Below the pieces are notes generated by a model. The model was not told the origin of the DNA. It was given only the letters and a program-made list of their open reading frames with translations, and did not search any database. The position numbers and the translations under genes are program-made. From the NCBI RefSeq assembly GCF_042926695.1, contig NZ_CP170642.1:434001-498000 (forward strand): a stretch of DNA of 64,000 bases, read 5' to 3'. How positions within the stretch are numbered: position 1 is the first letter of the stretch; each line of letters opens with the position of its first letter. This DNA is from Lonepinella koalarum (lineage in GTDB: Bacteria > Pseudomonadota > Gammaproteobacteria > Enterobacterales > Pasteurellaceae). Below are positions 1-9,573 of this stretch, piece after piece.

Positions 1-540
1 GTATCGGGTTTTCATACGGATACTGTAGGATTATTGCTTAGTCATCGTGCTGATTGGGCGATTGTGTCGGAGATTGAACCGACGGACGGCATTATATATA
101 AACCTCTATTTTCTTATGAAATGGTTGGGCTTTGTGCCAAAGATCACCTGTTAGCCCAAAAAGAAATTTGGCAAGCGGAAGATTTTGCTGATCAAACTTG
201 GATTACTTATCCTGTCCCTGATGATATGTTAGATCTCTTGCGTAAAGTGTTGCGACCAGCAGGCATCAATCCGACACGCCGAACCAGCGAACTGACTATT
301 GCCATTATTCAATTAGTTGCCAGTAAACGAGGCATTGCGGCGTTACCATTTTGGGCGGTAAAACCTTATTTAGATCGCGGTTATGTGGTGGCTCGTCAAA
401 TTACCGAACAACGCTTACATAGCAATTTATATTGTGCCTATCGAGAAATTGACGCAGAGAGTGCATTTATTGATGATTTTTATGATACCGTAAAATCACA
501 AAGTTTTTCTACTTTACCGGGGCTTTCAGTATTGGAGTAA
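1..540 (+). CDS. metR: MetR-like LysR-family regulator, C-terminal part
   Basis: The reading frame is open from base 1, so the gene starts outside the window and only the effector-binding half of a LysR-type regulator is seen. The stretch containing TWITYPVPDDMLDLL followed by VLRPAGINPTRRT and VASKRGIAALPFWAV follows the C-terminal domain of enterobacterial MetR, the homocysteine-responsive activator of methionine genes. The DNA-binding helix-turn-helix is not in the window. The stop lies 2 bases before azlC on the same strand, so the regulator and the exporter are probably linked. A role in controlling methionine export is an inference from that linkage. A paralogous LysR regulator is the main alternative. 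Confidence 0.75.
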   Translation, partial: VSGFHTDTVGLLLSHRADWAIVSEIEPTDGIIYKPLFSYEMVGLCAKDHLLAQKEIWQAEDFADQTWITYPVPDDMLDLLRKVLRPAGINPTRRTSELTIAIIQLVASKRGIAALPFWAVKPYLDRGYVVARQITEQRLHSNLYCAYREIDAESAFIDDFYDTVKSQSFSTLPGLSVLE

Positions 541-542
541 TC

Positions 543-1280
543 ATGACAGAGAATAAAAAATCAGCCGTGATTTGGACGGCTGCTAAAGCTGCCTTTCCTT
601 ATTCGGTACCGATGATCATCGGTTATATTTTCTTAGGTATTGCCTACGGTATTTATATGAAAGTGTTGGGGTTTGGTGTTTGGTTTCCGTTTTTTATGGC
701 AGCATTAATTTATGCGGGTTCAGTAGAGTTTATTGTGGCAACATCATTGACGACTATTTTTTCTCCACTTTCCGTGTTGTTGGTCACCTTAATGGTCAGT
801 GGGCGACAGGTTTTTTATAGCATTTCCATGTTAGAAAAATATGGTAAACAGTTGGGTAAAAAACGCTGGTATTTAATTTCAGCTATGTCGGACGAAGCCT
901 TTTCGTTGAATTATATGGCAAACGTGCCAGAGCACTTAGATAAAGGCTGGTATTACTTTTTTGTGAGTTTATATTTGCAAGTCTATTGGGTCATTGGAGC
1001 GGTATTAGGTAATCTGTCAGCGGACATTGTTCCGTTTAGTTTAAAAGGTATAGAATTTGCTATGACCGCGCTATTTATTGTTATTTTTGCTGAAAATTGG
1101 CTGAAAGAAAAATCTCATGAAAGCTCGTTACTGGGTTTAGGTATTACTTTATTCTTTCTAATCACCATTGGCAAAGAACATTTTTTAATTCCAACTTTAT
1201 TCGCTATTTGGGGTGTGTTGACGTTACGCCGAACCAAACTGGAAAGCAAAATTATTCGTTTAACAGGGGGCAACCAATGA
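543..1280 (+). CDS. azlC: AzlC/YgaZ-family amino acid exporter, large subunit
   Basis: This 245-residue protein is strongly hydrophobic with about seven membrane segments. It has the AzlC family features near the N-terminus (PMIIGYIFLGIAYGI) and the SGRQVFYS segment near residue 98. Family members (YgaZ of E. coli, BrnF of Corynebacterium) form a two-part exporter for branched-chain amino acids and methionine in the inner membrane. The gene overlaps azlD by the ATGA arrangement, which indicates translational coupling. It follows a MetR-like gene by 2 bases, which favours methionine among the possible substrates. Confidence 0.88.
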   Translation: MTENKKSAVIWTAAKAAFPYSVPMIIGYIFLGIAYGIYMKVLGFGVWFPFFMAALIYAGSVEFIVATSLTTIFSPLSVLLVTLMVSGRQVFYSISMLEKYGKQLGKKRWYLISAMSDEAFSLNYMANVPEHLDKGWYYFFVSLYLQVYWVIGAVLGNLSADIVPFSLKGIEFAMTALFIVIFAENWLKEKSHESSLLGLGITLFFLITIGKEHFLIPTLFAIWGVLTLRRTKLESKIIRLTGGNQ

Positions 1281-1606
1281 CTTTAACCGAACAAATTATC
1301 ACCATTACTATGGGCGTAGTTGGCGTACAATTTTGTCGACTAATCCCTTTTTGGATTTTCCCAGCGAATCACCCGATCCCTGAATATATCCGTTATTTAG
1401 GTAAAGTGTTGCCAGCGGCGATGTTCGGTATGTTAGTGGTGTATTGTTATAAAAATATTGATATTTTACAAGGCTATCACGGCATACCCGATTTTATTGC
1501 TGGCATTGTCACTTTAGCTTTACACCTTTGGAAGAAAAATATGTTCTTGTCTATGGCAGTGGGAACGATGTTGTATATGGGGTTGGTGCAAGGGGTGTTT
1601 GTTTAA
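1277..1606 (+). CDS. azlD: AzlD/YgaH-family amino acid exporter, small subunit
   Basis: The start was set at the ATG that overlaps the azlC stop (ATGA), giving 109 residues beginning MTLTEQIITITMGVVG. A longer frame upstream would run inside azlC and has no support. The protein has about four hydrophobic segments and the AzlD-type features FCRLIPFWIF and YLGKVLPAAMFGMLVVY. It is the small partner of AzlC; both are required for export in studied members of the family. It is the last gene of the short operon, and a dual-uptake-signal hairpin lies just downstream. Confidence 0.87.
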   Translation: MTLTEQIITITMGVVGVQFCRLIPFWIFPANHPIPEYIRYLGKVLPAAMFGMLVVYCYKNIDILQGYHGIPDFIAGIVTLALHLWKKNMFLSMAVGTMLYMGLVQGVFV

Positions 1607-1623
1607 AGTGGGAAAAACGGCGT

Positions 1624-1663
1624 AAAGTACGGTGAAAAAATCTTACATTTTTCATCGCACTTT
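1624..1663. terminator. Hairpin from two degenerate uptake signals, between convergent genes
   Basis: Two degenerate copies of the uptake signal face each other: AAAGTACGGTGAAAAA (1624-1639) and TTTTTCATCGCACTTT (1648-1663). They form a 16-base stem with two non-Watson-Crick positions and A/T-rich ends. The site sits between the end of azlD and the end of the oppositely oriented hsdR remnant. Paired uptake signals acting as terminators are well known in Haemophilus, so a bidirectional terminator is likely. Confidence 0.6.
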
Positions 1664-1677
1664 TGTGTTATTGAGCT

Positions 1678-4052
1678 TTAAATCTTCCCACCGATGCCTT
1701 TAAATTTCTCCACAAACGCAGCAATTTTTTGAAAAATACTTTGCTTTTTACTCAAATATTGCGGATTGAGCGGACTCATTTTCGGCAATAAATCGTTTAA
1801 TGCTGTGCCGCTGTCGCTGGCGTATTCTCGTTTTAGCGATACCTGAATATAGCGTTTGGCAGCATCTTGATTTAAATGTTCGCTTTCAATTAACGCTGCC
1901 GCTTCCCGTTGATGTTCGGCTTTAAGGCATCAATGGTGGCTTGTTCTAAATCACGGAAGGTGACGATATTGCCGAAGGTTTTGGTGCTGTTGTAAATGCG
2001 ATTGGTGCGGGAATAGGCTTGAATTAAGCCGTGATAACGCAGATTTTTATCCACAAATAGCGTGTTCAATGTGGGGGCATCAAAGCCCGTTAAAAACATG
2101 CCCACCACAATCAGCAAATCAATTTCTTGCTTTTTCACTCGCAAACTTAAATCACGGTAATAATTCTGAAATTCACGGCTATCTACCGCATAATTGGTTT
2201 TAAAATAAGCATTGTAATCATCAATGGCACGGCTCAAAAATTCTTTGGCACTGCTGTCCATGGCGGTGGGTTCAAAATTTTCATCGGCAATATCACCTTT
2301 GGCTTCCTGCTCTTCATTGGCGGCAAAAGAAAAAATCGTGGCAACACGCAAAGGCTTTTCGTGGCCTTGCTGCAACTGCTTAAAGGTGTCGTAATAGCTT
2401 TTTGCAGCACTCACACTGCTCACCGCCAGCATGGCATTAAAACCGTTATTGTTGCCAAAACTGCGGTGCGTTTTATGGGCGAAATGGGTCAAAATATATT
2501 GCACAATTTTTTTAATGCGTTCAGGGTGTAAAAAAGCGTGTTGGCTTTCCAAACTGCTTAGTGTTTGCTCATCTTGTTCCTGTTCGAATGCCTTAAATTG
2601 CGGGCGAACATTATGATAATCCACCTTGAATTTCAGCACTTTTTCATCACGAATGGCATCGGTGATGATATAGGAGTGTAATTCCCGCCCGAATACGCCG
2701 GCAGTGGTCTGGGCGGTTAAGGCATTTTCAGGGAAAATCGGTGTGCCGGTAAAACCGAATTGGTAATATTTTTTAAATTTGCGGGTAAGGTTGCGTTGTG
2801 CTTCGCCAAATTGGCTGCGATGGCATTCATCAAAGATAAACACTACTTGCTTTTGATAAATCGGCAAATTTTCTTCGCTTTTAATCAGATTATTGAGTTT
2901 TTGAATGGTGGTCACAATAATTTTGTTGTCATCTTTTTCAAGATTCCTTTTTAAACCTGCCGTACTGTTTGAACCATTGACGCTGTCGGGGCTAAACCGC
3001 TGATATTCTTTCATGGTTTGATAATCAAGGTCTTTTCTGTCCACCACAAAAAACACCTTGTCAATAAAGGGCAGTTCGGTCGCCAAACGTGCCGCTTTAA
3101 AGCTGGTTAAGGTTTTGCCCGAGCCTGTGGTGTGCCAAATATAGCCGCCGCTTTGAGTGTCGCTCCAATTTTTCGCCAGATAACTGCTGTTGATTTTCCA
3201 CAAAATCCGCTCCGTTGCCGCAATTTGGTAAGGCCGCATAATCAGCAGCGTATTGCTGACATCAAAGACCGAATAATGAATCAGCACATTCAGCAAGGTA
3301 TTTTTCTGAAAAAAAGTTGCGGTAAAATCTTTTAAATCTTTAATCAGGCTGTTATCGGATTTCGCCCAATTCATGGTAAAATCAAAACTGTTTTTATCAC
3401 GCTTGGTCGTATTGGCAAAATAACGCGTATCCGTGCCGTTGGAAATCACAAAAATTTGCAAATATTGAAACAAAGAATGTTCGCTGTTAAAACTCTCTTT
3501 GCTGTAACGATGCACTTGATTAAAGGCTTCACGAATAGCCACACCACGCTTTTTTAATTCAATTTGGATTAACGGCAAGCCATTAACCAAAATGGTGACA
3601 TCATAGCGGTTTTTATACGTCCCCGTTTGTTCAAACTGGTTAATCACCTGCACTTTATTATTGGTAATATTTTTCTTATCCAATAGATAAATATTTTGAA
3701 TCCGCCCGTTATCAAACACAAAATCATGAATATAGTCATCATGTATTTTGCGTGTTTTTTCTACCGCAGTTTCATTGGCTCTGTCCAAATATTCCACAAT
3801 AAACCGCTGCCATTCACTGTCGGAAAACGGCGTTTTATTCAACTGCTGCAACTGCTCCCGCACATTTGCCAGCAATGCTGTCTGATTGTGTAAATCTCGG
3901 CGATATTCATAGCCTTGATTGACCAAATCCGCAATCAATTCCTTTTCCAAATCCGCTTCTGTTTGATAGCTTGTGCCTTTTTCGATGTTGACGTATTTGT
4001 CTAACACAATGAAATTGTTGGTTTCGGCGATGGGGGTGGTTTCGGTGGTCAT
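1678..4052 (-). pseudogene. hsdR: Type I restriction enzyme R subunit with internal deletion and frameshift
   Basis: The intact N-terminal 700 residues are an EcoR124-type HsdR. They contain a nuclease centre (YDVTILVNG followed by IQIELKKRG), Walker A TTGSGKT, a DECH helicase motif, and helicase motifs near TGTPIF and YSRTNRIY. The frame ends early at 1890 after TIDAL, a position where the family normally continues for some 300 residues. In another frame, minus strand 1678-1923 encodes a recognisable HsdR C-terminus (QREAAALIESEHLNQDAAKR, then SLKREY, SPLNPQY and VEKFKGIG). About 230 residues are therefore missing between the two parts, and the join is out of frame. Cleavage activity would normally need this helical C-terminal region to hold the methylase, so the subunit is probably non-functional. 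Confidence 0.85.
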
Positions 4053-4075
4053 TATTTACGCTCCTAAATTCACGA

Positions 4076-5209
4076 TTAAACACGCACTAACTCTAGCATT
4101 TTTTCAAAAGAATATAAGGTGGATTTTCGTCCGCTACTTTCTTCCATTATGCTTAAAATGCCTTGTTCATACAATGCCTTAGTAAAACGGTTCGCCGTAG
4201 CAGGTGGAATGTCGGTTTTTTCACTAAGTTGGCTATTCCTAAAAATCGGATAAGTAAACACAAAATCCAATACTGTCAATGCGTGTTTACTGGCTAAAAT
4301 CTCGCTAAATTGCTGTTTCATTTGCTCGTATAAATCACGGATATTTTCAGCAACCTGTAAATTGCGTTGCGACTGGCTGGCAATGGCATTTAAAAAGAAA
4401 TTGAGCCATTCATGCCAATCGCCTGTTTGCGATACTTGTCGCATTAAATGAGTGTAGCGATTTTTGTGTTCTTCCAAATAACCACTAATATAAAAGTATG
4501 GGGCAGAAATAATTTGACTAGACCACAACATCAAGGTAATCAGCATTCGCCCAATGCGTCCGTTACCGTCTTGGAAAGGGTGCAAGGCTTCAAATTCTAA
4601 ATGGCTGACGGCGGTTTTAATTAACACAGGGTCTGAATGATGATTGATATAGTGGAATAAATTTTCCAAACCATCGAGTAATTTTTCAGGGCTAATCGGC
4701 ACAAATAAAATCTCACGACTAACGGTATCGGCTAAATAATTTTGCTCTTTTTTAAATTCCCCCGGTGATTTATTCGCCCCACGCCCAAGGGATAATAATT
4801 GCTGGTGCATCGTTTTGAGCAAATGAACGCTAAGCGGATAACCGTCTTGCATAGCAAGTTGGGCATTTTTTAAGGTGCGTTGATATAGCACGGTTTCTAT
4901 CACATCATTACGCACATTGAGATTATCGCCATTAAAGGCATCGGCTTCATAACGCAAAATCTCTTCCATAGTGCTAATTGTGCCTTCCATACGCGAAGAA
5001 ATCACCGCTTCTTGACTACGCAAAGGAGCAAGCAAAATCTCGCTATTGTGCATATTTTTAAGCATTTGGTCATAACGAGCAATGGCGTTGGTGGCTTCAA
5101 GCAATGCGGTGATAATCTGGTTAAAATCTATGCTTTGCGGTGGGAATTGCCCATCACGATAATGCACGACGTTGTTAAGATTAAAATTATTGATCATTTT
5201 GTTACTCAT
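4076..5209 (-). CDS. Fic-family AMPylase-type protein with winged-helix C-terminus
   Basis: The Fic core motif is complete: HPFQDGNGRIGR, about residue 200 from the chosen start. An N-terminal inhibitory helix of the form S/T-x-x-x-E-G/N is visible as SSRMEG, so this is a class II Fic protein in which the inhibitor and enzyme are in one chain. The C-terminal 70 residues (LTVLDFVFTYPIFRNSQLS onward) look like a winged-helix DNA-binding domain. Fic enzymes usually transfer AMP to a target protein. The start is the ATG of MSNKMINN; an upstream TTG would add 19 residues. The gene sits between hsdS and hsdR, as Fic genes often do in type I loci, and it is intact although the hsd genes are not. A 40-base repeat pair lies just upstream. 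Confidence 0.85.
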   Translation of the reverse strand: MSNKMINNFNLNNVVHYRDGQFPPQSIDFNQIITALLEATNAIARYDQMLKNMHNSEILLAPLRSQEAVISSRMEGTISTMEEILRYEADAFNGDNLNVRNDVIETVLYQRTLKNAQLAMQDGYPLSVHLLKTMHQQLLSLGRGANKSPGEFKKEQNYLADTVSREILFVPISPEKLLDGLENLFHYINHHSDPVLIKTAVSHLEFEALHPFQDGNGRIGRMLITLMLWSSQIISAPYFYISGYLEEHKNRYTHLMRQVSQTGDWHEWLNFFLNAIASQSQRNLQVAENIRDLYEQMKQQFSEILASKHALTVLDFVFTYPIFRNSQLSEKTDIPPATANRFTKALYEQGILSIMEESSGRKSTLYSFEKMLELVRV

Positions 5210-5223
5210 TTTTTGCTGTTTTT

Positions 5224-5333
5224 GATTAACAAACTGTATTGTGCTACATCTGTGAGCGACAAACAAGTTTGCGAATCAAATTTTGCATTTTGTGATTAAC
5301 AAAGTGGTTTGTCCCACATTTATGAGCAACAAA
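5224..5333. repeat. Two 40-base direct repeats upstream of fic
   Basis: Copies lie at 5224-5263 and 5294-5333, 70 bases apart, with 32 of 40 positions identical. Both begin GATTAACAAA and end with GAGC followed by GACAAA or AACAAA. They fill the gap between hsdS and fic, directly in front of the fic start on the minus strand. Their position and the winged-helix domain of Fic make operator sites a reasonable guess, but no binding is shown. Confidence 0.6.
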
Positions 5334-5341
5334 TTATATTG

Positions 5342-6470
5342 TTAATCATATTTCGTCTTTTTTGATTGACGAGGTGGTTTTGGAAAATCCAACAATAACC
5401 CCAGATAATATTCATACTGTTTCTGTCTTAATTCAATTTCTTTCGGCAGTCCTTCGGTGAGAGAGTTTACCAAAGTATCAAATTTATCCAAAATAGCTAC
5501 AATGCGTTGTTGTTCGGAAAGATCTGGGATTGGGATTTTTATCCGTTCTACACTTTCTCTTGATAGTCTTGGAATGCTTGCTCGTCTTACTTGTTGATAT
5601 AATTTATTTTGTTGGTTCATTAAAGCATAATATAAAAATTTACTTGATAAGTTTTCAGGCGTATTCAATACAAAAACATCATCCGCCGCCCCAAAATCCC
5701 TATCAGAATAAGCAATATCGCCAACCGCACCTGCACTAATAATAATGGTTGTATCAGCTTTAACATTGAAAGCATCGTAAAAACCTAATGGCGTTAAACT
5801 ATTTTGATAAACAGGATATTTTCCATTTTCTAAAAGCTCTTTTCTAACTAAACGCTTACCACGTTTTAATTCTATCACTTCCCCCAACGTTTTCCATTCC
5901 ACACTTTCATCAAAACTTAATAATTTATCCCGATAGTATTGATATTGTTTTTTTCTTAGGGTAAGCTCGCTGGTAATCGCGGTAAATGTGTCCAAAATGT
6001 GGACGATTTCGGATTGTAGGGAAAGTGGGGGGATTGGGATTAGAAACTTATCCGTATCAGGTGTAGCAATTTGGGGCATTTGCATTTTACTGCCAATTTT
6101 TTGAAAATAGCTTTCCGACTGTTTGAGAAAATAGTAAATAAATTTTAGACTGATGTTTTCATTTTTACTATGGTATGCCCACATTTCATTTTTGTGAGAA
6201 AATGGCAAGTCATAATATTCAAATTCAATAATGCCACGAGATTTCACAATAATAGACGGTTCTCGGTTAATATCTTTTTCAGGAATATCATCAAAATCAA
6301 CAAAAGCAACGGTTTTTTCCGCCTGCAAAGATTTTCAAAGGGGCATTCTCTTTATGCAGATTTTTCATTTCATTTGCCGTAATTTTTGTTCCTTTAGTGC
6401 GAATAAGCACTTCCCCCAACGGTTTCCATTCCACATTACAATTTCTAATTTGATCTAACAGTTTGCTCAT
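5342..6470 (-). pseudogene. hsdS: Type I restriction specificity subunit, frameshifted near the N-terminus
   Basis: Two target-recognition domains are present. Each ends in the usual helical spacer; the second runs SEQQRIVAILDKFDTLVNSL. Translation from the natural start at 6470 (MSKLLDQIRNCNVEWKPLGE) runs about 51 residues and then leaves frame at a run of six A residues on the minus strand (6313-6318). With one A fewer, the frame would continue as AGGKTVAFVDFDD into the long open frame. The result is a truncated peptide, or a fragment if an internal TTG start at 6328 is used. The lesion could be a real mutation, reversible slippage, or a sequencing error in a homopolymer. Confidence 0.85.
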
Positions 6471-6503
6471 TTTGGTTTTCTCTGTTTTTTTGTGAAAGTG
6501 CGG

Positions 6504-7514
6504 TTATTTTTTGCTGAGTTTTTTTGTTTGTTTACCGAGTTTATTAATGCTTTCCAAATAAGCAATTTCCACATCGTCAAGGGTTCTCGCTTTGTATTTA
6601 CGGTATTCCGTTTTGGCTTTTTCTATGGCTTGATCGTGCGAAATACTGCCCGAATTGGTTAAAATTTTGCGATTGGCGGACGTTAAAATGCGATCGAGTT
6701 CCTGCACAAAATCCGTCATTTTCATTGGGCGTTCTTCAATGGCATTTAATTCAGCAAAATCAAAATAGGCGGATACAATATTATTCAAGACTCGCAATTC
6801 TTGTTCGCTTAAATAATTTTTCGCAATCATCGCTTCAGCTTGAGTGGGCTGACTGCCTTTAAAATGAGTTAAACCTGCAAAAGGTTTGTCGCTATCTACC
6901 CGAAAATAAATCACTTCGCTGGCAGTGTTACCGTGGGCGGCGTAATGCAGTTTATTTTGTACGATTTTAAAAAATTGAAGACTGGTTTCGCTTTTCGCAT
7001 CGTAATCCATTGCGGTGGCGTATAAATCCAGCACCTGCCGATACATTACTTTTTCGCTAGAACGAATTTCACGAATACGATCTAGTAATTCTTTCCAATA
7101 ATTGCCACCGCCTAAGTTTTTCAGGCGTTCATCATCCATTGTGAAGCCTTTAATCAAGTATTCTTTTAATCGTTCAGTCGCCCAAATGCGGAATTTTGTA
7201 CCTTCTTTGGAATTAACCCTATAACCCACGGAAATAATGGCATCTAAATTATAATATTCAATTTGCCGTGTAATTTGTCGATTGCCTTCGGTTTGAACTG
7301 TTGCAAAATTTGCAACAGTTGCTTCTTTGCTCAATTCTTCATCGGCATAAATATTGCGTAAATGCCGAGAAATCACCGATTTGTCTCTGCCAAACACATC
7401 AGCCATTTGTTGTAAACTTAGCCACACGCTTTCTTGCTCAAAACGCACATCTATTTTAGTTGTGCCGTCAATGGCTTGATAGATTTGGATTGGGTTTTTA
7501 TCATTCATTTTCAT
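6504..7514 (-). CDS. rhuM: RhuM-family virulence-associated protein
   Basis: The 336-residue product matches the RhuM family through its N-terminal half (SVWLSLQQMADVFGRDKSVI, then ATVANFATVQTEG, then YYNLDAIISVGYRVNS and FRIWATERLKEYL). This segment resembles phage Bro/KilA-N type DNA-associated domains. The molecular function of RhuM is not established. It is often carried between hsdM and hsdS in type I restriction loci, exactly as here. A second ATG at 7508 is better spaced from an AAGGA sequence and may be the real start. The gene is intact in an otherwise broken locus, and a perfect uptake signal overlaps its last codons (6496-6504). Confidence 0.85.
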   Translation of the reverse strand: MKMNDKNPIQIYQAIDGTTKIDVRFEQESVWLSLQQMADVFGRDKSVISRHLRNIYADEELSKEATVANFATVQTEGNRQITRQIEYYNLDAIISVGYRVNSKEGTKFRIWATERLKEYLIKGFTMDDERLKNLGGGNYWKELLDRIREIRSSEKVMYRQVLDLYATAMDYDAKSETSLQFFKIVQNKLHYAAHGNTASEVIYFRVDSDKPFAGLTHFKGSQPTQAEAMIAKNYLSEQELRVLNNIVSAYFDFAELNAIEERPMKMTDFVQELDRILTSANRKILTNSGSISHDQAIEKAKTEYRKYKARTLDDVEIAYLESINKLGKQTKKLSKK

Positions 7515-7564
7515 TTCCTTTACTTGAGTTATTCGAAAATCTCGAATAACTGAAATTTTATTAT

Positions 7565-7601
7565 TGCAAATGTGCGGTTATTTTTTACCGCACATTTGCA
7601 A
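7565..7601. terminator. Perfect dual-uptake-signal hairpin
   Basis: TTGCAAATGTGCGGT (7565-7579) and ACCGCACATTTGCAA (7587-7601) form a perfect 15-base stem with a 7-base T-rich loop. It lies 4 bases past the original hsdM stop and upstream of rhuM. The core GTGCGGT belongs to the uptake signal, and T- or A-rich flanks fit a factor-independent terminator. Confidence 0.7.
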
Positions 7602-7604
7602 ATC

Positions 7605-9143
7605 TTATGCCGCAATTTTCTCCACAATCTCATCAATTTGCTCACGCAAATTATCAATATTCGCCACAATCGTTTTTAATTCGCTATTTAACACCTGAAT
7701 ATCAATTACTTCACGGGTGTCTTTGGCTTCCACATAACTACTTACCGCTAAATTATAGTCATTTTCGGCGATTTTACTGTTATCTACTAATTACGAGAAA
7801 TGAGCGATGTCTTTTTTCTCATCAAAGGCTTGAATAATTTGGGCAATATGTTCATCCGTTAGTACGTTATTATTGGTTTCTTTTTTAAATAATTCGCTGG
7901 CATCAATAAATTGGGTTTTATTTTCCTGCTTGTTTTTGGCTAAAACCAAGATATTCACCGCAATACTTGTGCCAAAAAATAAATTTGGCGCAAGGGAAAT
8001 GACGGTTTCCACAAAATTATTATCCACCAAATATTGACGGATTTTTTGCTCTGCACCGCCACGATAGAATATTCCAGGAAAGGTTACAATCGCTGCTTTG
8101 CCTTTTGGCGATAAATAAGAAAGGGCGTGCATAATAAAGGCAAAATCGGCTTTCGATTTTGGGGCAAGCACAGCCGCAGGGGCAAAGCGTTCATCGTTAA
8201 TTAAAGTCGGGTCGTCTGAACCTATCCAGTTAATCGAATAAGGCGGATTAGACACAATGGCATCAAAAGGCTTGTCGTCTTTAAATTGTGGATTTAATAG
8301 GGTATCGCCCAAGGAAATATCAAAATTATTGTAATTGACGTTGTGCAAAAACATATTCATACGGGCAAGGTTGTAGGTGGTATGATTTATTTCCTGCCCC
8401 CAGAAACCGTCTTCAATAATATGGCTATCAAAATGTTTTTTCGCTTGTAAGAGAAGCGAGCCTGAACCACAAGCAGGGTCATAAATTTTATTGACGCTAG
8501 TTTGTTTATGTAAGGCAAGTTGTGCAATCAATTTAGATACATTTTGCGGCGTGAAAAATTCACCGCCTGATTTCCCAGCGTTGGCGGCATAATTCGAAAT
8601 TAAAAACTCGTAGGCATCGCCAAATAAATCAATATGGTTATCTTCAAAATTGCCAAAATTTAAATCTGCCACGCCTTTTAATACAGCGGCGAGTCTTTTA
8701 TTTTTATCCGCCACCGTATTGCCTAAACGGTTACTGGTAATATCAAAATCGGCAAATAAGCCTTTAATATCTCGTTCGGATTCATAGCCGTTAGCAGAAC
8801 TTTCAATTTCATCAAAAATTTCAGCCAAATCCATATTTAAATGCGGATTCGTGTTGGCATTTTTCGCCACATTGCAAAATAATTGGCTGGGGTAAATAAA
8901 ATAGCCTTTGGTTTTAATCGCATCATCTTTTAACGCATCGCTAATTACATCATCAGGCAAGGTAGCGTAATCGGTTTGTTCATCGTTAAAAAAATTAGCG
9001 AAGTTTTCACTAATAAAACGGTAGAAAAGCGTGCCGAGGACATATTGTTTAAAATCCCATCCGTCCACAGAGCCACGGACTTCGTTGGCGATTTGCCAAA
9101 TACGGCGTTGCAGTTCGGCGCGTTGTTGAATGCTTGTCATCAT
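7605..9143 (-). pseudogene. hsdM: Type I DNA methylase subunit with premature in-frame stop
   Basis: This is an EcoR124-type HsdM: N-terminal helical region, then a methylase core with the AdoMet motif DPACGSGSL and catalytic motif NPPY. The open frame ends after DIAHFS at an in-frame TAA (7791-7793). The same frame then continues without interruption for 61 codons (LVDNSKIAENDYNLAVSSYV to EIVEKIAA) to a stop at 7605. The full frame would be about 512 residues, near the usual 520. The lost piece is the C-terminal helix region that contacts the specificity subunit. A single base change would restore the gene, so the truncation may be recent. Confidence 0.88.
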
Positions 9144-9186
9144 ATCTTCCTTAATAGCTTAAAAATAAAGTGAATTTTACCGCAGT

Positions 9187-9570
9187 TTAGCACAGTTCCT
9201 TAATGCTTTGCTCAATTTGTTTCAAGCCGTTTAATCTTGTACTGCTTAATCGTTGAGCGATACCGAGTTCAGTGAAAAATGCTGTTATATCAAAATGTTG
9301 TAATTGAATAAGTGGTTTACCATTGAGTGCGTTGATTAAGACATAAAGCAAACCATTCATAATCCGTGCTTCGCTGTAAGCCTGTAGCTGTAAAGTGCGG
9401 TCTGAATTTGGTGAGATTTTACACCATAATCTGACTTCGCAGCCTTGAATTTCCATCCATTGGGCGAGTTCGTTTTCTGTGGGTTTGGTTAGGTTTTTAC
9501 CTGCTTGAATCAGCAAGCGATAGCGTTCTTCCCAGTTTTTAGCTTGTTGAATTTGTTCAATTATTTCCAT
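9187..9570 (-). CDS. csdE: SufE/CsdE-family sulfur acceptor
   Basis: The 127-residue protein has the SufE fold signature with the acceptor cysteine in IQGCEVRLW (Cys44). It receives persulfide sulfur from a partner cysteine desulfurase and passes it on in the cytoplasm. The gene lies 3 bases after csdA on the same strand, so the two are an operon and almost certainly partners. No suf scaffold genes are nearby, which favours the CsdA-CsdE type over SufS-SufE. Confidence 0.88.
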   Translation of the reverse strand: MEIIEQIQQAKNWEERYRLLIQAGKNLTKPTENELAQWMEIQGCEVRLWCKISPNSDRTLQLQAYSEARIMNGLLYVLINALNGKPLIQLQHFDITAFFTELGIAQRLSSTRLNGLKQIEQSIKELC

Positions 9571-9573
9571 TTT

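Noticed and set aside
7296..7320. Palindrome with arms AACTGTTGC inside rhuM
   Set aside because: It falls on conserved RhuM codons (VANFATV) and is probably a coding coincidence.
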